Translations under genes and position numbers: made by a program
Assembly (NCBI RefSeq): GCF_008386585.1
Contig: NZ_VUOB01000025.1
Span: 1 to 64,000 of the forward strand
From: Solihabitans fulvus
GTDB lineage: Bacteria > Actinomycetota > Actinomycetes > Mycobacteriales > Pseudonocardiaceae
Reading direction: 5' to 3'
DNA: 64,000 bases
Notes under the pieces: generated by a model
The model's input: the letters and a program-made list of their open reading frames with translations, nothing else
What the model was told of the DNA's origin: nothing
Database searches by the model: none
Shown: in pieces, positions 25,006 to 35,126 of the stretch
Layout: every line of letters begins with the position of its first letter
Position numbering within the stretch: position 1 is the first letter of the stretch

Positions 25006-26121
25006 ATGCTCACCGTCACCGAACTCACGCACGCCCTGTCAGCCCGCGATCTGACCCGCCCCGAGCAGGGGCCGCACGCCGTCCAACTCCTCGTCGACGA
25101 GATCGTCGGGGCGCTCGGCACGGCGCTGGGCAGCGAGGTGCGCGTCCTGCGCGACCATCCCGTGGTGCCCGTCGAGGACAACTACGAACGGCTCGGCTAT
25201 CCCCGCGACGCCGTCACCCGCGATCTGCGGTACAGCCGGTACGTCAGCGAGACGTGCATGCTGCGCAGCCACACCAGCGCGATGATCCCGCCTGCCCTGC
25301 GCGACGTCGCCGCGCGCCCACTCGGCCGACTGGACGTGTTGCTCGCCTGCCCCGGCATCTCCTATCGGCGCGACAGCGTGGACCGGCTGCACACCGGCAC
25401 CCCGCACCAGCTGGACCTGTGGCGCGTCGTGGACGGCCCGCTGGGTTCCGACGCGCTGGACGAGGCGATCGCGCTGGTGCTCGGCGCGGCGCTGCCGGGG
25501 GCCACCTACCGCGCGGTCCCGACCGAACACCCCTACACCGAGGGCGGCCGACAGCTGGACGTGCTCGTGGACGGGGAGTGGGTCGAGGTCGGCGAGTGCG
25601 GCCTCGCCGCACCGAGGGTGCTGGCCGGCGCGGGGCTGCCGCCCAGGGTGCGCGGCGTCGCTATGGGCCTGGGACTGGACCGGTTGTTGATGCTGCGCAA
25701 GGGAATTCCAGACATCCGGCTGCTGTCGGCGAGCGATCCGCGCATCGCGGGTCAGCTGCTCGACCTGCTCCCCTATCGGCCGGTGTCCCGGCATCCGGCG
25801 ATCGTGCGGGACCTGTCGGTCGCGGTGGCCGCCGAGGCCGACGCGGAGACGCTCGGCGACGAGGTCCGGGACGCGCTGGGGCCGGATGTTGTTGCGGTGG
25901 AGGAGATCCGGGTGCTCTCGGAGACCCCGGTCGAGGACCTGCCTGCGGCGGCGGTCGCACGGCTGGGTGCCCGGCCGGGACAGAAGAACGTGCTGCTGCG
26001 CGTCGTCCTGCGGGATCACTCCAGGACGTTGTCGGACGAGGAGGCGAACCTGGCGCGCGACCGCGTCTACGCGGCGGTGCACCGGGGTGCCGAGCACCAG
26101 TGGGCCACTGAGGATCACTGA
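25006..26121 (+). CDS. srmL: PheS-related ligase of unknown function (SrmL-like)
   Basis: A 371-aa single-chain relative of phenylalanyl-tRNA synthetase. A class II catalytic core includes EDNYERLGYPRDAVTRDLRY, the motif-2-like region VSETCMLRSHTSAMIPP, EHPYTEGGRQLDVLVDG and the motif-3-like VAMGLGLDRLLMLRKGIPD. The last 100 residues (SRHPAIVRDLSVAVAAEADA ... KNVLLRVVLRD) are an FDX-ACB fold, the anticodon-binding domain of PheRS beta. It matches what is annotated as PheS-related mystery ligase SrmL; its substrate is not known. The ATG at 25006 fits GGAG 7 nt upstream. Divergent from T-box-controlled aspS. Confidence 0.8.
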   Translation: MLTVTELTHALSARDLTRPEQGPHAVQLLVDEIVGALGTALGSEVRVLRDHPVVPVEDNYERLGYPRDAVTRDLRYSRYVSETCMLRSHTSAMIPPALRDVAARPLGRLDVLLACPGISYRRDSVDRLHTGTPHQLDLWRVVDGPLGSDALDEAIALVLGAALPGATYRAVPTEHPYTEGGRQLDVLVDGEWVEVGECGLAAPRVLAGAGLPPRVRGVAMGLGLDRLLMLRKGIPDIRLLSASDPRIAGQLLDLLPYRPVSRHPAIVRDLSVAVAAEADAETLGDEVRDALGPDVVAVEEIRVLSETPVEDLPAAAVARLGARPGQKNVLLRVVLRDHSRTLSDEEANLARDRVYAAVHRGAEHQWATEDH

Positions 26122-26183
26122 GCCGGGGATCACTGAGCCGGGAAGTCGTTGCCGCAGCACCGTTCCCGGCGGGTGACCGAAGA

Positions 26184-26528
26184 CTAGGGTTGCTCGGCAC
26201 GCAGGATGGCGAGCAGCCCGGGGAACAGCGTCTCGACGTCGTCCCGGCGCAGCGTGGCCATCCTGCTGTTGCCCCGGTCGACCTGCCGGATCAGTCCGGC
26301 CTCGCGCAGCGCCCGGAAGTGGTGCGTCAGCGTCGCCTTGGACACCGGCAGGCCGAACGAGCTACAGGTCCGTGCGGTCCCGTCCGGCTCGGCTGCCAGC
26401 TCGCGGATCACGCTGCGGCGCAACGGATCCGCGAGCGCGGCGAGCACTCGGCCCAGCTCGATCTCGTCGCGGGAAGGATGCCCCTCCTCGTCCGGCACGG
26501 CACGCACCTCCAAAGGTTCGATTTGCAT
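26184..26528 (-). CDS. ArsR-family transcriptional regulator
   Basis: A 114-aa winged-helix repressor: ELGRVLAALADPLRRSVIRE, the recognition helix KATLTHHFRALREAGLIRQV and the wing DRGNSRMATLRRDD. No metal-binding cysteine pair in the helix-3 position is evident, so it probably senses something other than metal or works by redox. It is divergent from a monooxygenase-like gene with a shared operator region. Confidence 0.86.
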   Translation of the reverse strand: MQIEPLEVRAVPDEEGHPSRDEIELGRVLAALADPLRRSVIRELAAEPDGTARTCSSFGLPVSKATLTHHFRALREAGLIRQVDRGNSRMATLRRDDVETLFPGLLAILRAEQP

Positions 26529-26530
26529 CT

Positions 26531-26580
26531 TACCTCAGTTCGCGCCTACCGTCCGAGGTACGAACATTGCCTTACCTCGG
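26531..26580. promoter_or_regulatory. Operator region between arsR-type and ABM genes
   Basis: CCGAGGTA (26553-26560) and TACCTCGG (26573-26580) form a perfect inverted repeat with a 12-nt spacer, and a third half-site TACCTCAG is at 26531-26538. The 62-nt divergent gap is probably where the ArsR-type protein binds. Confidence 0.6.
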
Positions 26581-26590
26581 AGGAACAACC

Positions 26591-26902
26591 ATGACCTACT
26601 CGCTCGTCGGTTTCGCCCGCCCCAGGCCGGATCGCGTCGAGGAGCTGCGCGAGCTGCTGCTGTCGTTCGTCGAACCGACCCGCGCCGAGGAAGGCTGTCT
26701 GGAGTACCACTTCCACACCGACACGCAGAACCCCGACGTCTTCGTGTTCTACGAGGTGTGGCGCTCCGAAGCGGACCTGGACCGACACCTCGCGCTCCCG
26801 CACATGCGGGAGTTCTGGCAGCGACGGATGGACTACCTGGAAACAGACCTGGACATCCGCTTCGTGACCATGCAGAGCCCCTACCCTGGGCAGGCCGCCT
26901 GA
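26591..26902 (+). CDS. ABM-domain monooxygenase-like protein (YgiN type)
   Basis: A 103-aa ferredoxin-like fold protein of the antibiotic-biosynthesis-monooxygenase/quinol monooxygenase family: SLVGFARPRPDRVEELRELL, then EEGCLEYHFHTDTQNPDVFV and YEVWRSEADLDRHLALPHMR. Such proteins are cofactor-free oxygenases or simply heme/quinone stress enzymes. GGAGGA precedes the ATG. Probably repressed by the divergent ArsR-type regulator. Confidence 0.86.
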   Translation: MTYSLVGFARPRPDRVEELRELLLSFVEPTRAEEGCLEYHFHTDTQNPDVFVFYEVWRSEADLDRHLALPHMREFWQRRMDYLETDLDIRFVTMQSPYPGQAA

Positions 26903-26979
26903 GTCAGTCCGCGCGGCGCAGGTTGAACGCGCTCATGTCCGTGCCACGCACTGTAGGTCGGGAATCCGGTCAGGACGGG

Positions 26980-27438
26980 TCAGGCCTGGGCGAGGAGATG
27001 AGCACGCAACCGCCCTGCCAACTCGTCGGCCAGCCCGGCCGGCACGTGTTCGGCCTCGGGGCGGCCGAGCAGCCCGAACACCCGGGGCCCGCGCAGCTCC
27101 TCGGGCAGCTCGGGTGGGCGCGGAACGACGTGGAAGTGCACGTGCGCGAACCCCGCTGCCTCGGCGAACTGCACGACGTAGGTCTTCACGCAGCCCGTGA
27201 CCGCGTGCAGGGCGCGCGACAGGCGGATCTGCCAGAGCCCGAGTCCGGCGGCCTCCGCGTCGGTGAGCTCGGCGAGGGTCGTCACGTGCCGACGCGGCAC
27301 CAACACCAGCCAGCCGGGCAGCGCGGTGTTGATCGCGCGCGCGACCCGCCAGTGCTCGTCGGTCGCGACCAGCTCGCTCGCCGGCAGCTCGTCGAACCGA
27401 TCGTTGTTGGCGCAGCTGAAACAGCCCTCCGCGCCCAC
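26980..27438 (-). CDS. HIT-family nucleotide hydrolase/transferase-like protein
   Basis: A 152-aa protein with the HIT triad HVHFHVV (about 99-105) and an N-terminal CFSCAN pair like zinc-binding HIT proteins. HIT enzymes cleave nucleotide phosphoramidates or dinucleoside polyphosphates. The GTG at 27438 starts 2 nt after the ctaB stop; no separate ribosome site is visible, which suggests coupling to ctaB. Confidence 0.8.
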   Translation of the reverse strand: MGAEGCFSCANNDRFDELPASELVATDEHWRVARAINTALPGWLVLVPRRHVTTLAELTDAEAAGLGLWQIRLSRALHAVTGCVKTYVVQFAEAAGFAHVHFHVVPRPPELPEELRGPRVFGLLGRPEAEHVPAGLADELAGRLRAHLLAQA

Positions 27439-27440
27439 GG

Positions 27441-28364
27441 TCAGAACGGCCAGCCGAGCACCGGAAGGCCGATCACCGCGTCGACGGCCAGCGCCACGAA
27501 CACCAGCGACAGGTAGCTGTTGGACAGGTGGAAGAACTTCATCGTGTTGGTGTTCTCGCCACTGCGCATCGCCGCGTGCAGCCGGTGCGCGAACACCAGG
27601 AACCACACGCCGGCCAGCGCCGCCACCGCCGGGTAGATCCAGCTGGTCGCCGGGGCCAGCGCGAGCGTCGCCGCGACCGTCAGCCAGGAGTAGATGACGA
27701 TCTGCCGACCGACCTGCGCCGCCGTCGCCACCACGGGCAGCATCGGCACGCCCGCCCTGGCGTAGTCGTCCTTGAACTTCATGGCCAGCGCCCAGGTGTG
27801 CGGCGGCGTCCAGAAGAAGATCACCGCGAACATCACGAACGCGGGCCACTGCACGCTGCCGGTCACGGTCGACCAGCCGATCACCACGGGCATGCAGCCC
27901 GCCGCGCCGCCCCACACGATGTTCTGCGAGGTCCGGCGCTTGAGCACCAGCGTGTAGACGAAGATGTAGAACAGGATGGTCGCCACGGCCAGCCCGGCGG
28001 CCAACAGGTTCGTGGTGATCCACAGGAACCCGAACGACATGACGCCGAGCGCGATGCCGAAGATGAGCGCGTTGCGCGGCGTCACCTCGTGGCTGGCCAG
28101 CGGCCGCGCCTTGGTGCGCTTCATCACCGCGTCGATGTCCGCATCGACGAAGCAGTTGAGCGAGTTCGCGCTGGCCGCGGCCAGCGTGCCGCCGGTCAGC
28201 GTGCAGGCGATCAACCACAGCGGCGGCAGCCCGTGCTTGGCGAGCAGCATCGCCGGAATGGTCGTCACCAGCAGGAGTTCGATGACGCGCGGCTTGGTCA
28301 GGGCCACATAGGACCGGACGACCTGGCGCGGCCCTCGCGCGGGAGCTTCGAGAACGGCGCTCAC
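27441..28364 (-). CDS. ctaB: Protoheme IX farnesyltransferase (heme O synthase)
   Basis: A 307-aa UbiA-fold membrane enzyme that adds farnesyl to heme B, giving heme O for CtaA. About nine helices. Prenyltransferase motifs are [20 protein letters not shown] (first Asp-rich loop) and [16 protein letters not shown] (second). It is divergent from tkt, the common arrangement in actinobacteria, and is followed by a HIT gene. Confidence 0.95.
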   Translation of the reverse strand: MSAVLEAPARGPRQVVRSYVALTKPRVIELLLVTTIPAMLLAKHGLPPLWLIACTLTGGTLAAASANSLNCFVDADIDAVMKRTKARPLASHEVTPRNALIFGIALGVMSFGFLWITTNLLAAGLAVATILFYIFVYTLVLKRRTSQNIVWGGAAGCMPVVIGWSTVTGSVQWPAFVMFAVIFFWTPPHTWALAMKFKDDYARAGVPMLPVVATAAQVGRQIVIYSWLTVAATLALAPATSWIYPAVAALAGVWFLVFAHRLHAAMRSGENTNTMKFFHLSNSYLSLVFVALAVDAVIGLPVLGWPF

Positions 28365-28744
28365 GACAGCACCAGCGCAGCGCTCACCGAGGACATCGCA
28401 CTCCTAAGGCTCAAATCGGAAATTCGGCCAAGGCACCACACATCGGTACCGAACGCCGAACTGATGGTAACCGCGTCCCACAATCGCGCAGCGTCAGGGG
28501 CCTGCGCGGTCACCCAGAGTCTGATCTAGGTCACACCATCACCCAATCGCGAACACTGAGATCACGCGCTGGGCCAGCCAGGACTAGGCTGACCGGCGGA
28601 CGAGGAGAACATAGCGGGCCGGGCCAAGCGGAAAGAACGGCGGCGATACGCGGCGGGCATCGTGATCGATCGAGATGACGCCCCGTGGTCGCCCCATCCA
28701 CCGCCTACGGTCCCCCGCGCTATCTGAGAGTGGGAGCTGTGTCC
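28365..28744. other. ctaB-tkt divergent intergenic region
   Basis: A 380-nt gap that must hold promoters for both directions. I see no convincing paired -35/-10, riboswitch or hairpin that deserves a separate entry, and no coding frame. Confidence 0.4.
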
Positions 28745-30844
28745 GTGTCCGTCACCGACGACCTCACCCGGCTGACCGAGGCCAACCTGCCCGAGGACTG
28801 GACCGAGCTCGACAAGCGCGCTGTCGACACGATCCGGGTACTCGCCGCCGACGCCGTGCAGAAGGTGGGCAACGGTCACCCCGGGACCGCCATGAGTCTC
28901 GCGCCGACCGCGTACGCGCTGTTCCAGCGCGCCATGCGGCACGACCCGAGCGACCCGAACTGGATTGGCCGCGACCGCTTCGTGCTGTCCTGCGGTCACT
29001 CCAGCCTGACGCTGTACCTCCAGCTGTTCCTGTCCGGCTACGGCCTGGAGCTCGACGACCTCAAGGCGCTGCGGACCTGGGGTTCCCAGACCCCCGGGCA
29101 CCCCGAGCACGGTCACACCGCCGGCGTGGAGATCACCACCGGGCCGCTCGGCCAGGGCCTGGCCTCCGCAGTCGGCATGGCCATCGCCGCCCGCCGCGAG
29201 CGCGGCCTGTTCGACCCGGACGCCGCGCCGGGCACCAGCCCGTTCGACCACCAGATCTACGTGATCGCCTCCGACGGCGACATCGAGGAGGGCGTGACCT
29301 CCGAGGCGTCCTCCATCGCCGGTCACCAGCGGCTTGGCAACCTGACCGTCGTCTACGACGACAACCAGATCTCCATCGAGGACGACACCGCGATCGCGCT
29401 GTCCGAGGACACCGCCAAGCGGTACGAGGCCTACGGCTGGCACGTCCAGCGCGTGGAGGGCGGCGAGAACGTGGCCGGCCTGCTCGCCGCGCTGGAGGCC
29501 GCGAAGGCCGAGACCGAGCGCCCGTCGTTCATCGTGCTGCGCACGGTGATCGGCTACCCGGCGCCGACCAAGATGAACACCGGCAAGGCGCACGGCGCCG
29601 CGCTCGGCGAGGACGAGATCGCCAAGGTCAAGGAGATCCTCGGCTTCGACCCGGCGCGCACCTTCCAGGTCGACGACGAGGTGCTGGCGCACGCCCGCGA
29701 GGTCGGTGCCCGGGGCAAGCTGGCGCACCAGGAGTGGCAGGGCGCGTTCGACGCGTGGGCGCAGGCCAACCCGGAGCGCAAGGCGCTGCTGGACCGGACC
29801 TCCGCGCACGAGCTGCCGGCCGGCTGGGCCGAGAAGCTGCCCACCTGGGAGGCCGACCCCAAGGGCGTCGCGACCCGCAAGGCGTCCGGCGAGGTGCTCA
29901 ACGCGCTGGCCGACGTGCTGCCCGAGCTGTGGGGCGGCTCGGCCGACCTGGCCGAGAGCAACAACACCACGATGAAGGGCGCCGACTCGTTCGGCCAGAC
30001 GGACACCTCCACCAGGGAGTGGAAGGCCAACCCGTACGGCCGCACGCTGCACTTCGGCATCCGCGAGCACGCGATGGGCTCGATCCTCAACGGCATCGCG
30101 CTGCACGGCCCGACCCGCCCCTACGGCGGCACGTTCCTGGTGTTCAGCGACTACATGCGCCCGGCGGTCCGGCTCGCCGCGCTGATGAAGCTGCCGGTCA
30201 CCTACGTGTGGACGCACGACTCCATCGGCCTCGGCGAGGACGGCCCGACGCACCAGCCGATCGAGCACCTCGCCGCGCTGCGCGCCATCCCCGGCCTCGT
30301 CGTGCTGCGGCCCGGCGACGCCAACGAGACGGCCGCCGCGTGGAAGGCGATCCTCGAACAGCACGACGCGCCGGTCGGCCTCGCGCTGACCAGGCAGAAC
30401 CTGCCGACGCTCGAGGGCACCGACGCCGACGGCGTCGCCAAGGGCGGCTACGTGCTGGCCGAGGCGTCCACCGGCGAGCCGCAGGTCGTGCTCATCGCCA
30501 CCGGCTCCGAGCTTCAGCTCGCGGTCGAGGCGAGGAAGATCCTTGAGGCCGACGGCGTTGCCACGCGCGTGGTCTCGATGCCCAGCGTGGAGTGGTTCGA
30601 CGCGCAGGACGAGGCCTATCGGCAGCAGGTCATTCCGGCGTCGGTGAAGGCGAGGGTCGCCGTCGAGGCGGGCATCGCCCTGCCGTGGCACCGGTTCGTC
30701 GGCGACGCTGGCGAGATCGTCTCGATCGAGCACTTCGGCGCGTCCGCCGACTACCTGACCCTGTTCCGGGAGTTCGGGTTCACCGCCGAGCACGTCGTCG
30801 AGGCGGCTCGCAGGAGCATCGCGCGAGTGGAGGGAAACAAGTGA
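28745..30844 (+). CDS. tkt: Transketolase
   Basis: A 699-aa thiamine-diphosphate enzyme of the pentose phosphate pathway, transferring two-carbon ketol units. Signatures: [13 protein letters not shown] near the N-terminus, [17 protein letters not shown], the ThDP/metal motif [15 protein letters not shown] and the C-terminal [25 protein letters not shown] lies 8 nt before GTG 28745, better than the GTG at 28739. It overlaps tal by GTGA and heads the six-gene operon. Confidence 0.96.
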   Translation: MSVTDDLTRLTEANLPEDWTELDKRAVDTIRVLAADAVQKVGNGHPGTAMSLAPTAYALFQRAMRHDPSDPNWIGRDRFVLSCGHSSLTLYLQLFLSGYGLELDDLKALRTWGSQTPGHPEHGHTAGVEITTGPLGQGLASAVGMAIAARRERGLFDPDAAPGTSPFDHQIYVIASDGDIEEGVTSEASSIAGHQRLGNLTVVYDDNQISIEDDTAIALSEDTAKRYEAYGWHVQRVEGGENVAGLLAALEAAKAETERPSFIVLRTVIGYPAPTKMNTGKAHGAALGEDEIAKVKEILGFDPARTFQVDDEVLAHAREVGARGKLAHQEWQGAFDAWAQANPERKALLDRTSAHELPAGWAEKLPTWEADPKGVATRKASGEVLNALADVLPELWGGSADLAESNNTTMKGADSFGQTDTSTREWKANPYGRTLHFGIREHAMGSILNGIALHGPTRPYGGTFLVFSDYMRPAVRLAALMKLPVTYVWTHDSIGLGEDGPTHQPIEHLAALRAIPGLVVLRPGDANETAAAWKAILEQHDAPVGLALTRQNLPTLEGTDADGVAKGGYVLAEASTGEPQVVLIATGSELQLAVEARKILEADGVATRVVSMPSVEWFDAQDEAYRQQVIPASVKARVAVEAGIALPWHRFVGDAGEIVSIEHFGASADYLTLFREFGFTAEHVVEAARRSIARVEGNK

Positions 30845-31956
30845 GCGACAACAACCCGCTGGCCGCGCTGAGCGAGGCCGGCGTCTCGATCTGGCTGGAC
30901 GACCTGTCCAGGCAGCGCCTGACCACCGGCAACCTCGTCGACCTGATCGAGAACAGCCACGTGGTCGGCGTGACGACCAACCCGACGATCTTCGCGGGCG
31001 CGCTGTCCAACGGCGCGTCCTACGACGAGCAGGTGCGCGAGCTGGCCGCGCGGGGCGCGTCGGTCGACGCCGCGGTGCGGGAGATCACCACCACCGACGT
31101 GCGCAACGCCTGCGACGTGTTCCGCGGCACCTGGGAGCGCACCGACGGTCTCGACGGCCGGGTGTCCATCGAGGTGGACCCCAGGCTCGCGCACGACACC
31201 GAGCGCACCGTCGCCGAGGCGCTCGACCTGTGGAAGACCGTCGACCGGCCCAACCTGATGGTCAAGATCCCGGCGACCGTCGAGGGCCTGCCGGCGATCA
31301 CCAGGGTGCTGGCCGAGGGCATCAGCGTGAACGTGACGCTGATCTTCTCCGTCGACCGCTACCGCGACGTCATGGACGCGTTCCTCGCCGGCCTTGAGCA
31401 GGCCAAGGAGAACGGCCACGACCTGGCCTCGGTCCACTCGGTCGCGTCGTTCTTCGTGTCCAGGGTGGACAGCGAGGTGGACAAGCGGATCGACGCGCTG
31501 GACACCCCGGCGGCGCACGCGCAGCGCGGCAAGGCGGCCATCGCCAACGCGCGGCTCGCCTACAGCGCCTTCGAGGACGTCTTCGACGGCGACCGGTGGG
31601 GCGCGCTCGCCGAGGCCGGCGCGAACCCGCAGCGCCCGCTGTGGGCCTCGACCGGCGTCAAGGACCCGGCCTACCCGGACACCCGCTACGTGGACGAGCT
31701 CGTCGGCGACGGCGTGGTCAACACCATGCCGGAGAAGACGCTGCACGCGGTCGCCGACCACGGCGACATCCACGGCAACACCGTGGCGGGCAAGGCATCG
31801 GAGGCCAAGCAGGTCTTCGACTCGCTCACCGAGGCCGGCATCGACATCGACGATGTCTACGCCGTGCTGGAGAGCGAGGGCGTGGAGAAGTTCGAGAAGT
31901 CCTGGACCGAGCTCCTGGACACCGTGACCGCGCAGTTGGATCAAGCGAAGGGCTGA
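30841..31956 (+). CDS. tal: Transaldolase
   Basis: A 371-aa TalB-like enzyme that moves a dihydroxyacetone unit between sugar phosphates. The Schiff-base lysine lies in [16 protein letters not shown]; other signatures are [13 protein letters not shown] and [14 protein letters not shown] 30841 overlaps the tkt stop. Actinobacterial length and sequence class. Confidence 0.96.
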   Translation: MSDNNPLAALSEAGVSIWLDDLSRQRLTTGNLVDLIENSHVVGVTTNPTIFAGALSNGASYDEQVRELAARGASVDAAVREITTTDVRNACDVFRGTWERTDGLDGRVSIEVDPRLAHDTERTVAEALDLWKTVDRPNLMVKIPATVEGLPAITRVLAEGISVNVTLIFSVDRYRDVMDAFLAGLEQAKENGHDLASVHSVASFFVSRVDSEVDKRIDALDTPAAHAQRGKAAIANARLAYSAFEDVFDGDRWGALAEAGANPQRPLWASTGVKDPAYPDTRYVDELVGDGVVNTMPEKTLHAVADHGDIHGNTVAGKASEAKQVFDSLTEAGIDIDDVYAVLESEGVEKFEKSWTELLDTVTAQLDQAKG

Positions 31957-31965
31957 ACTCCGACG

Positions 31966-33597
31966 ATGAGCGACATGATCTCCGTCGAGATCGTGCACAG
32001 CCCCAACACCGACCAGGTCGACGCCATCGTCGCCGACCTGGTCGGTGCGGCCGTGCCAAGCAAGTTGACGGCCGCCGACCCCACCCTGTGGGGTCCTGAC
32101 GCCGAGTCCGAGGCGGCCATCCGGCTGTCCTGGACGACGCTGCACGAAACCTCGCGTCCGCTGGTCGCGCAGATCGCCGAGCTGCGTGCCGCGCTGCACG
32201 CCGACGGCGTCGACCGCGTGGTGCTGGCCGGCATGGGCGGCTCCTCGCTCGCGCCCGAGGTGATCACCGCGACCGCGGGCGTGCCGCTGGTCGTGTTGGA
32301 CACCACCGACCCCGCGCAGGTGGCCGACGCGCTCGCCGGCGACCTGCACCGCACGGTGCTGGTGGTCTCCTCGAAGTCCGGTGGCACCGTCGAGACCGAC
32401 AGCCACCGCAGGATCTTCGAGAAGGCCTTCACCGACGAGGGCATCGACGCGGCCTCCCGCATCGTGGTGGTGACCGACCCCGGCTCCCCGCTGGAGGCGG
32501 CGTCCACGGAAGCGGGCTACCGCAAGGTCTTCACCGCCGACCCGCACGTCGGCGGCCGCTACTCGGCGCTGACCGCGTTCGGCCTCGTGCCGGCCGGGCT
32601 GGCTGGCGCGGACATCGCCGCGCTGCTCGACGGCGCCGCGCAGGCGTCCGAGGAGCTGGCCAAGGACGCGGACGACAACCCGGCCGTGCTGCTGGCCGCG
32701 GTGCTCGGCGCCGCGCACGCGCACGGCGCGGAGAAGGTCGTGCTGGCCGACACCGGCTCCGGCGTCAAGGGCTTCCCGGACTGGGCTGAGCAGCTGATCG
32801 CCGAGTCCACCGGCAAGAACGGCACCGGCCTGCTGCCGGTCGCGGTCGAGGGCCCGGACGCCCCCGGCTTCGTCGACGCTGGCTCCGACGCCACCCCGGT
32901 GGCGATCGGCCCGGCGCAGGGCAACGCGGCGGTGGCCACCGCGGGCTCGCTCGGCGGCCTGTTCCTGTTGTGGGAGTACGCCACCGCGCTGGTCGGCAGG
33001 GTGCTCGGCATCAACCCGTTCGACCAGCCGGACGTGGAGGCAGCCAAGAAGGCCGCCAGGTCCCTGCTGGACGCGCCGCAGTCGACCGAGTCCGCGCCGT
33101 CCTTCGTGGACGGCCCGGTCGAGGTGCACGCCTCGGGTGACTGGCTGCCCGCCGGAACCTCGACCGTGGCCGACGCGCTGCGCGCGCTGGTCGCGCAGGC
33201 GCCCGCCGCGGGCTACGTCGCGGTGCAGGCGTACCTGGACCGGCTCGACGACGCCTCGACGGCCGTGCTGCGGCCCGAGCTGGCCCGCCGCACCGGCTTG
33301 CAGACCACCTTCGGCTGGGGCCCGAGGTTCCTGCACTCCACCGGGCAGTACCACAAGGGCGGCCACCAGAACGGGGTGTTCCTCCAGCTGACCGGCGACT
33401 CCGAGGTCACCGTCGAGGTGCCAGGCAGGCCGTACGACCTCGGCACGCTCCAGCACGCCCAGGCGCTCGGCGACGGCCAGGTGCTGGCCGAGCACGGCCG
33501 CCCGGTGCTGCGGCTGCACCTCACCGACCGGGTCGCCGGCCTTGCCCACGTCGTGCGGGCTGCCCAAGAGGTTTCGGCCCAGGAGGTAGGTCGATGA
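31966..33597 (+). CDS. pgi: Glucose-6-phosphate isomerase
   Basis: A 543-aa cytosolic isomerase linking glycolysis and the pentose phosphate pathway. Sugar-binding SIS motif VLVVSSKSGGTVETD (about 133-147) and C-terminal FLHSTGQYHKGGHQNGVFLQ. This is the actinobacterial form that is diverged from the E. coli type. It sits 9 nt after tal and overlaps zwf by ATGA. Confidence 0.92.
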   Translation: MSDMISVEIVHSPNTDQVDAIVADLVGAAVPSKLTAADPTLWGPDAESEAAIRLSWTTLHETSRPLVAQIAELRAALHADGVDRVVLAGMGGSSLAPEVITATAGVPLVVLDTTDPAQVADALAGDLHRTVLVVSSKSGGTVETDSHRRIFEKAFTDEGIDAASRIVVVTDPGSPLEAASTEAGYRKVFTADPHVGGRYSALTAFGLVPAGLAGADIAALLDGAAQASEELAKDADDNPAVLLAAVLGAAHAHGAEKVVLADTGSGVKGFPDWAEQLIAESTGKNGTGLLPVAVEGPDAPGFVDAGSDATPVAIGPAQGNAAVATAGSLGGLFLLWEYATALVGRVLGINPFDQPDVEAAKKAARSLLDAPQSTESAPSFVDGPVEVHASGDWLPAGTSTVADALRALVAQAPAAGYVAVQAYLDRLDDASTAVLRPELARRTGLQTTFGWGPRFLHSTGQYHKGGHQNGVFLQLTGDSEVTVEVPGRPYDLGTLQHAQALGDGQVLAEHGRPVLRLHLTDRVAGLAHVVRAAQEVSAQEVGR

Positions 33598-35126
33598 CGA
33601 GGACGCACTGGCGTAACCCGCTGCGCGACGAGCGGGACAAGCGGCTGCCCAAGATCGCAGGCCCGTGCGGCCTGGTGATCTTCGGCGTGACCGGCGACCT
33701 GTCCCGCAAGAAGCTCATGCCGGCCATCTACGACCTGGCCAACCGGGGGCTGCTGCCGCCGGGCTTCGCGCTGACCGGCTTCGCCAGGCGCGACTGGGAG
33801 AGCCAGGACTTCGGCCAGGTCGTGCTCGACGCGGTCAAGGAGCACGCGCGCACGCCGTTCCGGCAGGAGGTCTGGGACCAGCTGGCCGAGGGCTTCCGGT
33901 TCGTGTCGGGCAGCTTCGACGACGACGAGGCGTTCGACAACCTGGTCGCCACCATCCAGGACCTCGACCGGGTCAGGGGCACCGGCGGCAACCACGCGTT
34001 CTACCTGTCCATCCCGCCGGGCGCGTTCCCGGTGGTGTGCCGGCAGCTGGCGCGCTCGGGCCTGTCCGCGCAGAACCCGGACCAGTGGCGCCGGGTGGTC
34101 ATCGAGAAGCCGTTCGGGCACGACCTGACCAGCGCGCGGCAGCTCAACAAGATCGTCAACGAGGTGTTCCCCGAGGACTCGGTCTTCCGTATCGACCATT
34201 ACCTCGGCAAGGAGACGGTCCAGAACATCCTGGCGCTGCGCTTCGCCAACCAGCTGTTCGAGCCGATCTGGAACGCCAACTACGTCGACCACGTGCAGAT
34301 CACCATGGCCGAGGACATCGGCCTCGGCGGTCGCGCCGGGTACTACGACGGCATCGGCGCGGCTCGGGACGTCATCCAGAACCACCTGCTCCAGCTGCTC
34401 GCGCTGACCGCGATGGAGGAGCCCGTCTCCTTCCACCCCGGCGACCTGCACGCCGAGAAGATCAAGGTCCTCTCGGCGACCACCGCGGCCTCTCCCTACG
34501 ACGAGACGACCGCGCGCGGTCAGTACGTCGGCGGCTGGCAGGGCGGCCAGAAGGTGCCCGGTCTGCTGGAGGAGGGCGGCTTCGCCAAGGACTCCAAGAC
34601 GGAGACCTTCGCGGCCATGCAGATGGACGTGAACACCCGCCGGTGGGCCGGTGTGCCGTTCTACCTGCGCACCGGCAAGCGGCTCGGGCGCAGGGTCACC
34701 GAGATCGCCGTCGTCTTCAAGCAGGCCCCGCACCTGCCCTTCGACTCGACCGCGACCGAGGAGCTCGGGCAGAACGCTCTGGTGATCCGGGTGCAGCCGG
34801 ACGAGGGCGTGACGATGCGGTTCGGCTCCAAGGTGCCAGGCAACACCATGGAGGTCCGCGACGTCACGATGGACTTCGGCTACGGGCACGCGTTCACCGA
34901 GTCCTCGCCGGAGGCCTACGAGCGGCTGCTGCTGGACGTGCTGCTCGGCGAGCCTTCGCTGTTCCCCGTCAACGACGAGGTCGAGCGGTCCTGGGAGATC
35001 ATCGACCCGGTTCTGAAGCAGTGGGCGTCCAAGGGCGTCCCTGAAAAGTATCGGGCCGGCACCTGGGGTCCGACCTCGGCCGACGAGATGATGGCCCGTA
35101 CCGGTCGACACTGGAGGCGTCCGTGA
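33594..35126 (+). CDS. zwf: Glucose-6-phosphate 1-dehydrogenase
   Basis: A 510-aa dehydrogenase making 6-phosphogluconolactone and NADPH. Rossmann start LVIFGVTGDLSRKKLMP, the active-site motif FRIDHYLGKETVQNIL and VIEKPFGHDL. Followed with overlap by opcA, its assembly/activation partner, and pgl, the next step. Confidence 0.97.
   Translation: MTRTHWRNPLRDERDKRLPKIAGPCGLVIFGVTGDLSRKKLMPAIYDLANRGLLPPGFALTGFARRDWESQDFGQVVLDAVKEHARTPFRQEVWDQLAEGFRFVSGSFDDDEAFDNLVATIQDLDRVRGTGGNHAFYLSIPPGAFPVVCRQLARSGLSAQNPDQWRRVVIEKPFGHDLTSARQLNKIVNEVFPEDSVFRIDHYLGKETVQNILALRFANQLFEPIWNANYVDHVQITMAEDIGLGGRAGYYDGIGAARDVIQNHLLQLLALTAMEEPVSFHPGDLHAEKIKVLSATTAASPYDETTARGQYVGGWQGGQKVPGLLEEGGFAKDSKTETFAAMQMDVNTRRWAGVPFYLRTGKRLGRRVTEIAVVFKQAPHLPFDSTATEELGQNALVIRVQPDEGVTMRFGSKVPGNTMEVRDVTMDFGYGHAFTESSPEAYERLLLDVLLGEPSLFPVNDEVERSWEIIDPVLKQWASKGVPEKYRAGTWGPTSADEMMARTGRHWRRP

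Noticed and set aside
26591..26902. Antibiotic biosynthesis cluster implied by the ABM-domain protein
   Set aside because: ABM proteins are common stress/quinone enzymes; no biosynthetic genes surround it.
28562..30793. 743-codon frame antisense to tkt
   Set aside because: Shadow frame of a well-supported transketolase; composition is nonspecific.
30751..33567. 938-codon frame antisense to tal and pgi
   Set aside because: Shadow frame across two certain genes.
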